Notes: generated by a model not told the origin, from the sequence alone. Shown: positions 1 to 8,424, counted from the stretch's first letter. The stretch: DNA of 64,000 bases from Salinispora arenicola (GCF_006716065.1 NZ_VFOL01000001.1:1488001-1552000); one strand, 5' to 3'. A program made the numbers and translations.

Positions 1-378
1 CACCCGGTCCAGGCCGGCGGCGTGCAGGGCCGGTGCCAGCCGGTCCAGGCCGATACCGTTGGTGGTCAGCGAGATGCCTGGCCGGGGAGTCATTGCCGCG
101 ACCGCCGCGATGATGCCGACCAGGCCGGGCCGGATCAGCGGCTCGCCGCCGGTGAACCGCACGTCGGTCACCCCGAGTCGCCGCACCGCGACCCGGATCA
201 GCCGAACCACCTCGTCGTCGTCGAGTAGCTGTGGCCCGGCGACCCAGGGCAGCCCTTCTGCCGGCATGCAGTAGGTGCAGCGCAGGTTGCACTTGTCGGT
301 CAGGGAGACCCGCAGGCTTCGGGCGACGCGGCCATGCCGGTCGACGAGGAGGCCAGCGGTCGGTCGGGCGGCGCTCAC
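1..378 (-). CDS. moaA: GTP 3',8-cyclase MoaA, N-terminal part
   Basis: Radical-SAM enzyme for the first step of molybdenum cofactor synthesis (GTP to the cyclic pterin precursor). The 126 visible codons carry the radical-SAM cluster motif CNLRCTYCMP near residue 35, followed by the FTGGEPL segment and the TTNG segment, in the order expected for MoaA. The C-terminus lies beyond the window. The likely start is the GTG at 378-376, which overlaps the TGA of the upstream kinase gene (375-377) in a GTGA arrangement, so the two are probably translationally coupled. mobA lies 2.3 kb away on the other strand, consistent with a scattered Mo-cofactor locus. The identity is clear; the exact start is inferred. 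Confidence 0.93.
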   Translation of the reverse strand, partial: MSAARPTAGLLVDRHGRVARSLRVSLTDKCNLRCTYCMPAEGLPWVAGPQLLDDDEVVRLIRVAVRRLGVTDVRFTGGEPLIRPGLVGIIAAVAAMTPRPGISLTTNGIGLDRLAPALHAAGLDRV

Positions 379-1289
379 CCGTTGACGGTAGCGCGCTCCG
401 CGCCGGTCAGGGCGCTGCGGGCGGTGCGGACAACCGCTTCGCGGTATGGCGCACCGAACAGCGCGGTGTGCACCAGCATCAGGTGGAGTTGGTGCACCGG
501 AACCCGCTCCCGCCAGCCGTCGGCCAGCGGCCACGCGTCGTTGTAGGCGGCGCGGATCCGGTCCAGGTGCGGCACGCCGCCGAAGAGTGCGAGCTGCGCG
601 AGGTCGGTCTCCCGGTGTCCGCCGTGCGCCGCGGGGTCGACCAGCCAGGCCCGGTCGTCGGCGCCCCACAGGACGTTGCCCGGCCAGAGGTCACCGTGAA
701 TCCGGGCCGGCGGTTCGTCGCCGCCGAGGGCGGTAGCCCGGACGAGGACCTGTTCGACAAGCTTTCGCTCGGCCGGGCCGAGCGCGCCATTGTCGACCGA
801 CATCCGCAGGTACGGCACGAGCCGGCGCTCGACGAACCACCGTGACCATGGGCCCTCGTCCCGGGTGTTGTCCGCCGGTAGCACGCCGATGAACCCCGGC
901 CAGTCGGCACCGAAGTCCAGGGTGCCGGCCCGGTGCAGGGCAGCCAGTTCCCGGCCGAGCCGTTCGGCGGCCCCCGGATCGGGCTCGCCGGGCTCGACCC
1001 ATTCCAGCGCGAGCAGGCCGGGCAGTGCCACGATCACCTCCGGTACGGCGACCGCGTCCGCCTCCCGCAGCCAGCGCAGCCCGGCTGCCTCGCTGGCAAA
1101 GAAGTGCTCCGGCGGTTGCCGGGTGGACCGTTCGGGCCAGGTCTTCGCGAAAACCGAGTGCCCGTCGTCGAGGGTGAGTCGCGCGGCGGTGCAGCTGTCG
1201 CCTCCGGCGACCGGCGTCTCCCGGATCCGCTGGTGGGTCAGGAAGGCCGGCAGTTGCTCCGGGTGGGCCCGCAGGTGTGCCAGATCCAT
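375..1289 (-). CDS. Fructosamine/ketosamine-3-kinase family protein
   Basis: Member of the fructosamine kinase family (protein-kinase-like fold), whose characterised members phosphorylate the sugar of glycated lysines so that it falls off. Of 304 residues, K49 in FAKT matches the ATP-binding lysine, HGDLWPGN at 198-205 is the catalytic loop and DPAAHGGHRE at 218-227 the metal-binding loop with the family's conserved tail. Length is usual for the bacterial family. The stop overlaps the moaA start by four bases, so this is the first gene of a two-gene unit; why a deglycating kinase precedes a Mo-cofactor gene is not evident. The physiological substrate is unknown. Confidence 0.88.
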   Translation of the reverse strand: MDLAHLRAHPEQLPAFLTHQRIRETPVAGGDSCTAARLTLDDGHSVFAKTWPERSTRQPPEHFFASEAAGLRWLREADAVAVPEVIVALPGLLALEWVEPGEPDPGAAERLGRELAALHRAGTLDFGADWPGFIGVLPADNTRDEGPWSRWFVERRLVPYLRMSVDNGALGPAERKLVEQVLVRATALGGDEPPARIHGDLWPGNVLWGADDRAWLVDPAAHGGHRETDLAQLALFGGVPHLDRIRAAYNDAWPLADGWRERVPVHQLHLMLVHTALFGAPYREAVVRTARSALTGAERATVNG

Positions 1290-1371
1290 ACATCGGACGG
1301 TAGTGGGTGCAGCCGTGGCGAGGCTGCCAGAGGCCGAGAAGTGTCGTGAGCAGCGTAGCTACATTCTGTGA

Positions 1372-1399
1372 CTGTGGATGACTCGCGTGTCGTCCACAG
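1372..1399. promoter_or_regulatory. 28-bp near-perfect palindrome between divergent genes
   Basis: Two 11-base arms (CTGTGGATGAC and GTCGTCCACAG) around a 6-base centre, with one mismatched pair. It lies in the 149-bp gap between the kinase gene (minus) and the DUF4192 gene (plus), about 40 bp before the latter's ATG. It could be a repressor site for either gene. Each arm also resembles a DnaA box read outwards (TCATCCACA and TCGTCCACA compared with TTGTCCACA), but the matches are imperfect. Confidence 0.4.
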
Positions 1400-1438
1400 G
1401 GGCGGACGGAGAACGGCGGTGGAGCACAGGCTTCTGGC

Positions 1439-2548
1439 ATGACCTCAACCGACCTACCCCGGCTCTCCGTTCGTTCCTGCGCGGACCTGATCGCCGCCGT
1501 GCCCTACCTGCTCGGGTTCCACCCGGCCGACAGCGTGGTCGTGGTGGCCATGCACGGGACACGGATCACCTTTGCCGCGCGGGCGGACCTCCCAGACCGG
1601 GACGGGTCCGCCGATCTGAGCGGGTCCGCCCGGCCGAACACCGAATCTGCCGACCCGGGTGGATCGGACGAGCGCGCCGCGGCGGCACGGCACCTGGCGG
1701 CGGTGGTCGCGCGGCAGACGACCGACCGGGCGACAGTGCTCGGCTACGGACCCGCGTCCCGGGTCACCTGTGCGGTGGACGCTGTTCGGCAGGCCCTCGC
1801 CGAGGCCGGGATCCTGGTGCTCGACGCGCTCCGGGTCACCGATGGTCGCTACTGGTCGTACCTCTGCCAGGCGCCGGAGTGCTGCCCGCCCGACGGCACT
1901 CCCTACGACTCGGGTACGAGCCAGGTGGCCGCCGCCGCGGTTCTCGCCGGTCAGGTCGCCCTGCCCGACCGGGCCGCCCTCGTCGCGCAGGTGGCGCCGG
2001 CAGGGGGTACCGAGCAGGTTCGGCTGCGGCGGGCCGCCGAGCGGGCGCGGCGGCGGTTCGCCGGACTGGTGACCCCGAGGACCGGGGGCGACCTTCCCCG
2101 CGGGCGGGCGGTGCGGGCAGCGGGGAACACCGCGATCCGGGCCGCGCTGCGCCGATACCGGCGGGGCGAACGGCTCGACGACGACGAGGTGGCCTGGCTG
2201 AGCCTGCTGCTGACCGACCCGACGGTCCGGGATCTCGCCTGGGAACGCACCGATGGGCGAGACGCCGACAATGCTCTCTGGGCCGACGTGCTCCGCCGGG
2301 CGCAACCGGACCTCATCGCCGCGCCCGGTTGCCTGCTGGCATTCGCGACGTGGCGGGCCGGGCACGGGGCGCTGGCGGTGGTGGCGGTGCAACGGGTGCT
2401 CGCCCAGCAGCCCGATTATCCGCTCGCGCTGCTCCTGGACGACCTGCTTCGGCGTGGCGTGCCGCCGACGCGCCTGGCCGGATGGCCTGCCGTCCAACTG
2501 CCCGTTGCGGTTCGTCCCCGCCGTCGACGCGGGCGCGGTGCCCGCTGA
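1439..2548 (+). CDS. DUF4192 domain-containing protein
   Basis: A 369-residue actinobacterial protein of the DUF4192 family. The N-terminus, with the segment LIAAVPYLLGFHPADSVVVV at residues 17-36, is the family hallmark, and the single domain covers nearly the whole length. No signal peptide or transmembrane segment is visible, so it is probably cytoplasmic. The function of the family is unknown. It starts at an ATG downstream of a palindromic site and is followed by mobA on the same strand after 80 bp; joint transcription with mobA is possible but not shown. Confidence 0.88.
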   Translation: MTSTDLPRLSVRSCADLIAAVPYLLGFHPADSVVVVAMHGTRITFAARADLPDRDGSADLSGSARPNTESADPGGSDERAAAARHLAAVVARQTTDRATVLGYGPASRVTCAVDAVRQALAEAGILVLDALRVTDGRYWSYLCQAPECCPPDGTPYDSGTSQVAAAAVLAGQVALPDRAALVAQVAPAGGTEQVRLRRAAERARRRFAGLVTPRTGGDLPRGRAVRAAGNTAIRAALRRYRRGERLDDDEVAWLSLLLTDPTVRDLAWERTDGRDADNALWADVLRRAQPDLIAAPGCLLAFATWRAGHGALAVVAVQRVLAQQPDYPLALLLDDLLRRGVPPTRLAGWPAVQLPVAVRPRRRRGRGAR

Positions 2549-2628
2549 CCGCCCAGGCGGTCCCGCCTCGGCACCCTGCTCGCGCGGGCGGGTGCCGGGC
2601 GGGTGAGCCAGATCGGTACCGTGGCCGG

Positions 2629-3249
2629 GTGGGCAGGTACGCCGCAGTGGTGCTGGCCGGAGGCGCGGCCCGGCGGATGGGCGGAATGGACAAGCCGGTC
2701 CGGCCGGTTGGTGGCCGCCCGATGCGGGACCGAGTGCTGGCCGCGGTGGACGACGCCACACCGCGGATCCTGGTCGGCCCGGCAGCAGGTGTACCCACCA
2801 AGGTGTTGATCACCCGTGAGTCGCCGCCGGGCGGCGGGCCGGTCGCCGCCACCGCGGCCGGGCTGGCCCTGCTGCCTGCCGGCGCCGACCGGGTTGCCCT
2901 ACTCGCCGCCGACCTGCCGCTGCTCACCCGGGACGCGGTCCGAGAGCTGCTGGGCCACTTGGATGAGGGTGAGTGCGGCGCGGGTCAACCGGCGGCGAGT
3001 CCCGACGGGGTGTGCTTCGTCGACGACGCTGGGCGGTGGCAGCCGCTGTGTGGGGTCTGGCGGGTCGGCGCGCTGCGCGACGCGCTCGCCCGGCTCGCCG
3101 CGGAGCGCCCCCTGGCAGGGGCGTCGCTGCGGGCACTGCTGCGGGGGCTGGCCGTACGCGAGGTGCGGTGGCGGGGGGACGGCCCCCCGCCGTGGTTCGA
3201 CTGCGACACTGACGAGGACGTACGCCGGGCGGAGGGGTGGATGCGATGA
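2629..3249 (+). CDS. mobA: Molybdenum cofactor guanylyltransferase
   Basis: Transfers GMP from GTP to molybdopterin to form the guanine dinucleotide cofactor. The start chosen is GTG 2629, which places the nucleotide-binding signature LAGGxxxRMGG at residues 9-19, followed by DKP. Further on are GGGPVAA and the LLAADLPLL segment (metal/nucleotide aspartate), all typical of MobA. Its 206 residues are normal for the family. The reading frame is open far upstream, but the earlier part reads like a shadow of the DUF4192 gene. The stop overlaps the next start (ATGA), so it is coupled to the small DUF6457 gene. It presumably acts with the moaA encoded at the window edge. Confidence 0.9.
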   Translation: MGRYAAVVLAGGAARRMGGMDKPVRPVGGRPMRDRVLAAVDDATPRILVGPAAGVPTKVLITRESPPGGGPVAATAAGLALLPAGADRVALLAADLPLLTRDAVRELLGHLDEGECGAGQPAASPDGVCFVDDAGRWQPLCGVWRVGALRDALARLAAERPLAGASLRALLRGLAVREVRWRGDGPPPWFDCDTDEDVRRAEGWMR

Positions 3250-3515
3250 CGACGACCTTGGATGACTGGACGACGGCGGTCTGCGCTGAGCTCGGCCTTG
3301 ACGCTGCCCAGGTGCCGGTGCCTGCGTTGCTCGACCTGACCCGGTCTGTGGCGCATCAGGTGCTGCGCCCGGGGGCGCCGATCGCCGCCTACCTGTTGGG
3401 GATCGCGGTCGGTCGGGGCGCGGAGCCGGCCGAGGCCGCGAATCGGCTCCGCGACCTGGTCGCCAATTGGCCGGTCCAGCTGGGCAGTGAGGGCCCCGGC
3501 GACACCCGGGCGTGA
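3246..3515 (+). CDS. DUF6457 domain-containing protein
   Basis: An 89-residue soluble protein matching the small DUF6457 family that often lies beside mobA in actinomycetes. The ATG at 3246 overlaps the mobA TGA by four bases and has GGAGGG at 3231-3236, a good ribosome binding site within the end of mobA; an in-frame GTG at 3237 sits too close to it. The protein is largely helical in appearance and contains no catalytic motif that I recognise. Context suggests an accessory role in molybdenum cofactor handling, but this is inference from position only. Confidence 0.8.
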   Translation: MTTTLDDWTTAVCAELGLDAAQVPVPALLDLTRSVAHQVLRPGAPIAAYLLGIAVGRGAEPAEAANRLRDLVANWPVQLGSEGPGDTRA

Positions 3516-3537
3516 CCCGACGAGCCACCATCCCGAT

Positions 3538-3559
3538 GGGCAGGCGGGCACGCCTGCCC
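3538..3559. terminator. Hairpin between convergent genes
   Basis: A perfect 9-bp stem (GGGCAGGCG/CGCCTGCCC) with a GGCA loop, 22 bp after the DUF6457 stop and before the end of the convergent beta-propeller gene. There is no T-run, as is common in high-GC actinomycetes. It could serve either strand. Confidence 0.55.
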
Positions 3560-3646
3560 GCACCACCCGCAGGCGGGCCGGCCGATGACGGTGGGTGGGG
3601 CCCGGCACCCGAACGATCGGGCCGCACCCACGGAGCCAGGGGCTGA

Positions 3647-5530
3647 TCAGGTGGTGGGGAGCCAGGCCAGGCTCCGTCCGGTCGTTGGGTCGCTGGCCCG
3701 CAGGCCCACGTCCGACACCGTCCACAGCGTGTCACCGACGAGCAACGACCGGCTGATGACCCCCTCCGGGTGAGTCACCTCGCCCCGGTCGGTGAGGGTG
3801 TCCCCGGAGACCCGCAGCAGGCGCAGGCCGGCGTCGACCGGAACGGCGAGTAGCCCGGTTTTCGGGTCGTATCGGAAGGCGTGCGGGTCGTGCTCGGCCA
3901 CGGACCAGGCGTTCGGGCGGTGCCAGTGATCCAACCGGAGCGGTCGGGCCGGATCCCGGACGTCGAAGAGTGAGACCTGGACACCTTGTACGCGTCCGTC
4001 GAGGTCGGCCTCCTGCCCGATGCCGAGCAGCCGGCCGTCCGCGATCGGGTGCAGGTACGCCGAGTAGCCGGTGATCTTCAGCTCGCCCGTGACTCGGGGT
4101 GCGGTGTGGTCGCTCAGGTCGAGCGCGTAGAGCGGGTCGGTCTGCCGGAACGTCACCAGGTAGGCGGTGTCGCCGAGATAGCGCACCGACCGGATCCATT
4201 CCCCCGGGCCCAGGCCGGTGACCGCGCCCGTCGGGGTCAGCGTGTCGCCCTGCCGGCGCAACACGTGTACGCCGGACTCCGAGGTGCGTTCGTCCTGTCC
4301 TGTGGTGGTGGCGACGCGTAGGTGGCCCTGCCACTCCGACAGCGCGTACTGGTTGATCAGGCGGCCGGGAATCGTGCCGGCGGCGACGTACCGGGGACGG
4401 CCGGCAGCGGCGGTGTCGAACTGGTAGATGTCGGTGATCGCCTCGCCGACCTGGCCGGGCCACCGGCCCGGAGCCGGTGGCATCCCCAACCCCCGCTGGC
4501 TCGCCAGGTAGAGGCTGCCGCCCGTGCTGTAGACGGTGTCCGCGTCGGCGGCCACGCTGACGGGGTTTCCGTCGGTGAGCCGGTCGGCGGTGAGGTCGAA
4601 ACTGAGTACGGTCAGCATGGTGGAGCCCGTGCCGGTTTGCGGGCGGCTGAGCCGGTCGCAGTCGACTCGACCGCTCCCTTTTTGCGTTCCGGCCGTCCAC
4701 TCGTAGGTTGGCAGCCATGCCTCGATGCCCGCGGTAGCCACCGCGGCCCGGTTGGCCGCCTCGCGGGCCGCCTCGTCGGCGGTGGCGGGCAGCTCCGGGA
4801 AGGGCACCTGAGCGTGAGACCGGACCACCACCCGGACGGTGCTCCCGGTCTGCCGGGCGTCAACAGTGCGGCCTCGGATCTTGTATGTGCCCAGCACCCG
4901 GGGTGGGCCGCTCAGGTCGACCAGAAAAAGTCGGGTCGTGGAGGGCTCGGCGTGAAAGCTCATTCCGGCCGGCTCGCTGGCAGTTTCATCGCCACCGGCG
5001 TCGACCGCTGGGCGGACCATAGGTTCCGCGTCGGTGAGGATCAGGGCGTGATCGCCGTGCAGGAGCAGGTCGTACCGACCCCAGTAAGAGGCACGGCTGA
5101 TGTTCAGCCTCCCGGTGAACCGGTTGGTGACGGGGTCAACGACATGAAGCACACCCTGTTGGCTGAGCATGACGATTCGCTGCCCGTCGGTCTTGACGAG
5201 ATCCGGTTCGTCGACGCCGGGCTCGTAGCTGTTGGTGACCGAGTGCTCGCTGGCTGGCGCCGACTTGGCGACGTCGTCGGTGGGGCCCGACGAAAGGGGG
5301 AGGGCCTCGCCGGGGAGCCCTCGCGGATTGACGGCGGCGGTGGTCACGGCGCGGAGTTCGGCCAGCGCGTCGGCGCAGGAGGTGAAGGAGACCAACTGGA
5401 TCGGTGACCCCGGCCCGGCGGGCGGCCTGCTCGGTGCCGGTGGACGCGTCGCGGCGGCGCTGCCCGCGAGCAGCAGGAGCGCCAGCAGCGTGCCCGCGAC
5501 GACGGTGGGACGGCGCGATCTCATGCCCAC
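3647..5530 (-). CDS. Secreted beta-propeller domain protein
   Basis: A 627-residue extracytoplasmic protein of the bacterial 'beta propeller domain' family (Pfam Beta_propel type). It begins MGMRSRR followed by a hydrophobic signal segment, then the family's early conserved segment (SFTSCADALAEL). The body contains repeated blade-like stretches, e.g. 'VDEPDLVKTDGQ' near residue 108, which is diagnostic, and several 'TGEL..' blades towards the C-terminus. No enzyme motif is visible. The start may be the ATG at 5530 or the one two codons in. Members are thought to be cell-surface or secreted proteins of unknown role. Confidence 0.87.
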   Translation of the reverse strand: MGMRSRRPTVVAGTLLALLLLAGSAAATRPPAPSRPPAGPGSPIQLVSFTSCADALAELRAVTTAAVNPRGLPGEALPLSSGPTDDVAKSAPASEHSVTNSYEPGVDEPDLVKTDGQRIVMLSQQGVLHVVDPVTNRFTGRLNISRASYWGRYDLLLHGDHALILTDAEPMVRPAVDAGGDETASEPAGMSFHAEPSTTRLFLVDLSGPPRVLGTYKIRGRTVDARQTGSTVRVVVRSHAQVPFPELPATADEAAREAANRAAVATAGIEAWLPTYEWTAGTQKGSGRVDCDRLSRPQTGTGSTMLTVLSFDLTADRLTDGNPVSVAADADTVYSTGGSLYLASQRGLGMPPAPGRWPGQVGEAITDIYQFDTAAAGRPRYVAAGTIPGRLINQYALSEWQGHLRVATTTGQDERTSESGVHVLRRQGDTLTPTGAVTGLGPGEWIRSVRYLGDTAYLVTFRQTDPLYALDLSDHTAPRVTGELKITGYSAYLHPIADGRLLGIGQEADLDGRVQGVQVSLFDVRDPARPLRLDHWHRPNAWSVAEHDPHAFRYDPKTGLLAVPVDAGLRLLRVSGDTLTDRGEVTHPEGVISRSLLVGDTLWTVSDVGLRASDPTTGRSLAWLPTT

Positions 5531-5648
5531 TCCGACGCCTCTGGGCTGCCGGCGGTTCCCAGGAGCGGGTCGGTATCCGGTTGCGGTTCGCAGGAGCCGC
5601 GGTACCTGCCGTGGAGGTGACCCCGACAGCGGGGGCCGCTGTGGTGCG

Positions 5649-6107
5649 TCAGTCGGCCGACGGGCCGACGCCGGGCGACTCGACGAGCCGGGAGAGCACG
5701 ATGGTGCTGCGGGTGGAGGTCACGAAGGGCTCGGCCCGCAGCCGTTCCAGCGCGGCCTCGAGGTGGGCGATGTCGGCGGCGCGCAGGTGGACGAGGGCGT
5801 CCGCCTCGCCGGACACGGTGTAGGCACCGACGACCTCAGGGTGCCGGCGGGCGGCGACACCGATCTGCGGTGGCGTGGTCCGACCGGCGCAGAACAGCTC
5901 GACGAACGCCTCGGTGGTCCATCCGACCGCAGCCGGATCGACGACAGCGGTGAATCCCCGGATGACCCCGGTCGCGCGTAGCCGGTCGACCCGGCGTTTG
6001 ACCGCCGGTGCGGACAGGGACACGCGTTGTCCGATGTCGGCGTACGACGCGCGGGCATCAGAAACAAGCAGTGCAATGATTCGCTGATCCACTGCGTCGA
6101 TCTGCAA
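5649..6107 (-). CDS. Lrp/AsnC family transcriptional regulator
   Basis: A 152-residue regulator: helix-turn-helix at about residues 3-50 (IDAVDQRIIALL, SYADIGQRVSLSAPAVKRRVDRL) and a RAM/ACT ligand-binding domain to the end. I chose the TTG at 6107 because GAGGTGG lies a few bases upstream; a TTG at 6128 would add seven residues with no better site. It is divergent from the dimethylargininase gene with 68 bp between them, the usual layout for an Lrp-type regulator controlling an amino-acid catabolic gene, so arginine, a methylarginine or ornithine is a plausible effector (inference). Confidence 0.9.
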   Translation of the reverse strand: MQIDAVDQRIIALLVSDARASYADIGQRVSLSAPAVKRRVDRLRATGVIRGFTAVVDPAAVGWTTEAFVELFCAGRTTPPQIGVAARRHPEVVGAYTVSGEADALVHLRAADIAHLEAALERLRAEPFVTSTRSTIVLSRLVESPGVGPSAD

Positions 6108-6131
6108 TGTTCCACCTCGGGGAAGCAAGAG

Positions 6132-6161
6132 TTGTGGCTGTTACCGTCGTTCGACGATACC
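6132..6161 (+). promoter_or_regulatory. Candidate promoter and dyad of the dimethylargininase gene
   Basis: Within the 68-bp divergent gap, TTGTGG (6132-6137) and GATACC (6156-6161) are separated by 18 bp. An 18-base dyad, TACCGTCG-TT-CGACGATA (6142-6159, one mismatched pair), fills the spacer and runs into the -10. It is a reasonable binding site for the adjacent Lrp-type regulator. No experiment supports this. Confidence 0.35.
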
Positions 6162-6175
6162 TACCCTTGGTCATC

Positions 6176-7000
6176 GTGAACCAGCAGCGAGTGCCGCGAA
6201 AGCGGACATACCTCATGTGCTCGCCCGAGCACTTCGCGGTTGAGTACGCAATCAACCCGTGGATGGACGTCACCGCCGCGGTGGACGCGGAGTTGGCGGT
6301 CAAGCAGTGGGACCGGCTACGCGAGACGCTCGTCGGGCTTGGCCACGACGTGCGCCTGCTCAGCCCCCAGCCCGGCCTACCCGACATGGTGTATGCGGCC
6401 AACGGCGCGTTCGTCGTCGGTGGCACCGTGTACGGCGCGCAGTTCAAGCACGCGCAGCGGACCGCCGAGGCCGCGGTCCACCGCGCCTTCTACCAGTCGC
6501 GCGGCTGGCACTTCATCGCCCCGACCGTGACCAACGAGGGCGAGGGCGACTTCGTGTACCTGCCGGCGGCGCACGGCGGTCTTGTCCTGGCTGGCCATGG
6601 TTTCCGGACCGAGCCCGCCGCACACGCCGAAGCGCAGGAGGCGCTCGGCCGACCGGTGGTCTCGGTGCGGTTGGTCGACCCTCGCTTCTACCACCTGGAC
6701 GTGGCGCTCGCCTCGATCGACGACAGTAACATCGCCTACTATCCGGGTGCCTTCTCCGCCGCCAGCCAGCAGGTCCTGGCGCGGCTCTTCCCGGACGCCA
6801 TCGTCGCTGACGACGCTGACGCCCTCGCGTTCGGTCTGAATCTGGTCAGTGACGGACGTAACGTCGTCCTGAACAGTGAGGCGACGGGGCTCGCCGACAA
6901 ACTGGCGGCCGCGGGCTACCAGCCGGTGCCGGTGGCGCTGGCCGAGCTGCGCAAGGGCGGCGGTAGCGTGAAGTGCTGCATCGCCGAGCTGCGCCCCTAG
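6176..7000 (+). CDS. ddaH: Dimethylargininase (N,N-dimethylarginine dimethylaminohydrolase)
   Basis: Amidinotransferase-fold enzyme that hydrolyses methylated arginines to citrulline and methylamines. From the GTG at 6176 it has 274 residues. Visible landmarks are the N-terminal block MCSPEHFAVEYAINPWM, the EGEGDF segment, FYHLDVALA with the catalytic-type histidine, and the C-terminal GGSVKCC with the nucleophilic cysteine at about 267-268. Length fits DDAH better than arginine deiminase, which is about 400 residues and is encoded separately at 15.9 kb. Some relatives are annotated as ornithine/arginine metabolism enzymes, so the true substrate may be another guanidino compound. It is divergent from an Lrp/AsnC gene that probably controls it. 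Confidence 0.88.
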   Translation: MNQQRVPRKRTYLMCSPEHFAVEYAINPWMDVTAAVDAELAVKQWDRLRETLVGLGHDVRLLSPQPGLPDMVYAANGAFVVGGTVYGAQFKHAQRTAEAAVHRAFYQSRGWHFIAPTVTNEGEGDFVYLPAAHGGLVLAGHGFRTEPAAHAEAQEALGRPVVSVRLVDPRFYHLDVALASIDDSNIAYYPGAFSAASQQVLARLFPDAIVADDADALAFGLNLVSDGRNVVLNSEATGLADKLAAAGYQPVPVALAELRKGGGSVKCCIAELRP

Positions 7001-7101
7001 TCGAATCCGCCGCTGGCCGAAGTAGGGCGGGATCGCGAGTTGGATCGGGCCGCAGGGCGGTGTCGGGCTGAGTGCCGCGGGCGCGGGTGAACCGCCGGTC
7101 A

Positions 7102-7128
7102 GGCGCCCTGTCTAGGAGGCGGGGCGCC
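7102..7128. terminator. Hairpin between convergent genes
   Basis: A perfect 7-bp stem (GGCGCCC/GGGCGCC) with a 13-base loop, about 100 bp past the ddaH stop and 24 bp from the end of the convergent binding-protein gene. A likely bidirectional terminator without a T-run. Confidence 0.4.
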
Positions 7129-7152
7129 CGCTCCAGTCGGTGCCGTCCCCAC

Positions 7153-8349
7153 TCAACCGAGCGTGGCCAGCTCAGTTAACAGCACGTTGGACAGCACCTG
7201 ACCGTCCAACTGGACCTCCCGGAGATACCACCGCTGCTGCGGGGTGCGCGTCTGGTTGAACTGCCACACCCCACGTGGGCTGTCGATCCGGCCGATCTTT
7301 CCGAGGGCGAGGTTCACCTCCTGTGGGGTGGGTGACCCGCCAGCGCGCCGAATCGCCTGGTTGAGGACCCGCGCCGCGTCGTGCGACGCCGTCGCGTACG
7401 CGGTCGGCGAGGTGCCGTGCTTCTTGCGGTACGCCGAGGCGAAGTGCCTGTTGGCCGCGTTGTTGAGGTCGGGGGAGTAGTTCAGGGCGGTCTGGATGCC
7501 GAGAACATCCGCCTCGTCTTTGAAACTCGCCAGGAAGTTCCCCTCGGTGAGGAAGCCCGGGGCGTAGACGGGGCCGGTGTATCCCGCGGCGCGGAGCTGT
7601 TTGAGGAACTCCACGGCGGCGGCGCCGGTGAAGAAGCAGAGGACACCGTCCGGGTCACGCTGGAGGGCGGTGTTGATGTCGCGGCGGTAGGCGGACTTGC
7701 TCGGGGTGCCGGAGATATCCTCCGTCCAGGTGACGCGTCCGATTCGTGGATCGGATTCGCCGAATTCCTGCTGGAAACCCCGCAGCACGTCCTGGCTGGC
7801 CGGGGACTGCGGCATGATGATCGCCAGCCGCTCCGACGGATCGAGCGTCGCCTTCAGGTACAGGCCGAGGGCTCGACCGGCCTCGTCCAGCACGTACGAC
7901 GTGCGCCAGATGTAGACGACGCTCTGCAGGCTGGTGGGTGACGCGTTGGAGCCGACCAACGGCACCCGGGCCTGCTCCACCATGTCCCGGATGCCGAGCA
8001 TGACGGCCGAGCCGACCACGCCGGTGAGAGACAGCACTCCCTGCTCGAGTAGACCCTCGACCGCGGCCTGGCCGGACTGCGCGTCGGCACCCTCGTCGGC
8101 GATGATCAACTCGGTGGGATGTCCGCCGAGTTGTCCCTCGTTGAGATCCAGGAAGAGCTGGAAGCCGTTGACGACCTCGACCCCGACCTCCTTGAGATCG
8201 CCGGTCTGCGGCACGAGCATGCCGATCTTGATAGGGTTCGGGCGGGTGCCGGATTCGGACTCGCCGTTGTCGCCGCATCCGGCCACGAGCCCGGCGGTGC
8301 CGAGTGCGGCCAGGAGCTGTAGTGCGTGCCGGCGGTTCAACTGTGGCAC
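7153..8349 (-). CDS. ABC transporter substrate-binding lipoprotein (branched-chain amino acid type)
   Basis: A 398-residue type I periplasmic-binding-fold protein (Peripla_BP_6, LivJ/urea/amide-binding class). The N-terminus has NRRHALQLL, a twin-arginine-like motif, then a hydrophobic stretch and lipobox LVAGC with the lipidated Cys at 25. The mature part opens with IKIGMLVPQTGDLKEVG, typical of the family, and includes 'AVMLGIRDMVEQARVPLVGSNASP'-like features of the hinge region. No permease or ATPase gene lies next to it, so it is an orphan binding protein that may serve a transporter encoded elsewhere or act as a sensor. Confidence 0.88.
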   Translation of the reverse strand: MPQLNRRHALQLLAALGTAGLVAGCGDNGESESGTRPNPIKIGMLVPQTGDLKEVGVEVVNGFQLFLDLNEGQLGGHPTELIIADEGADAQSGQAAVEGLLEQGVLSLTGVVGSAVMLGIRDMVEQARVPLVGSNASPTSLQSVVYIWRTSYVLDEAGRALGLYLKATLDPSERLAIIMPQSPASQDVLRGFQQEFGESDPRIGRVTWTEDISGTPSKSAYRRDINTALQRDPDGVLCFFTGAAAVEFLKQLRAAGYTGPVYAPGFLTEGNFLASFKDEADVLGIQTALNYSPDLNNAANRHFASAYRKKHGTSPTAYATASHDAARVLNQAIRRAGGSPTPQEVNLALGKIGRIDSPRGVWQFNQTRTPQQRWYLREVQLDGQVLSNVLLTELATLG

Positions 8350-8424
8350 CCGGATTCCTTCCCCCCGAAGTCTCGCTGGCTCGTCTTACTCATCCCGGCG
8401 TTCTACCTGCTTGGCAACGCTGCG

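Noticed and set aside
1454..2761. Open frame of 435 codons opposite DUF4192
   Set aside because: Antisense to a recognised family member; no ribosome binding site and no motif.
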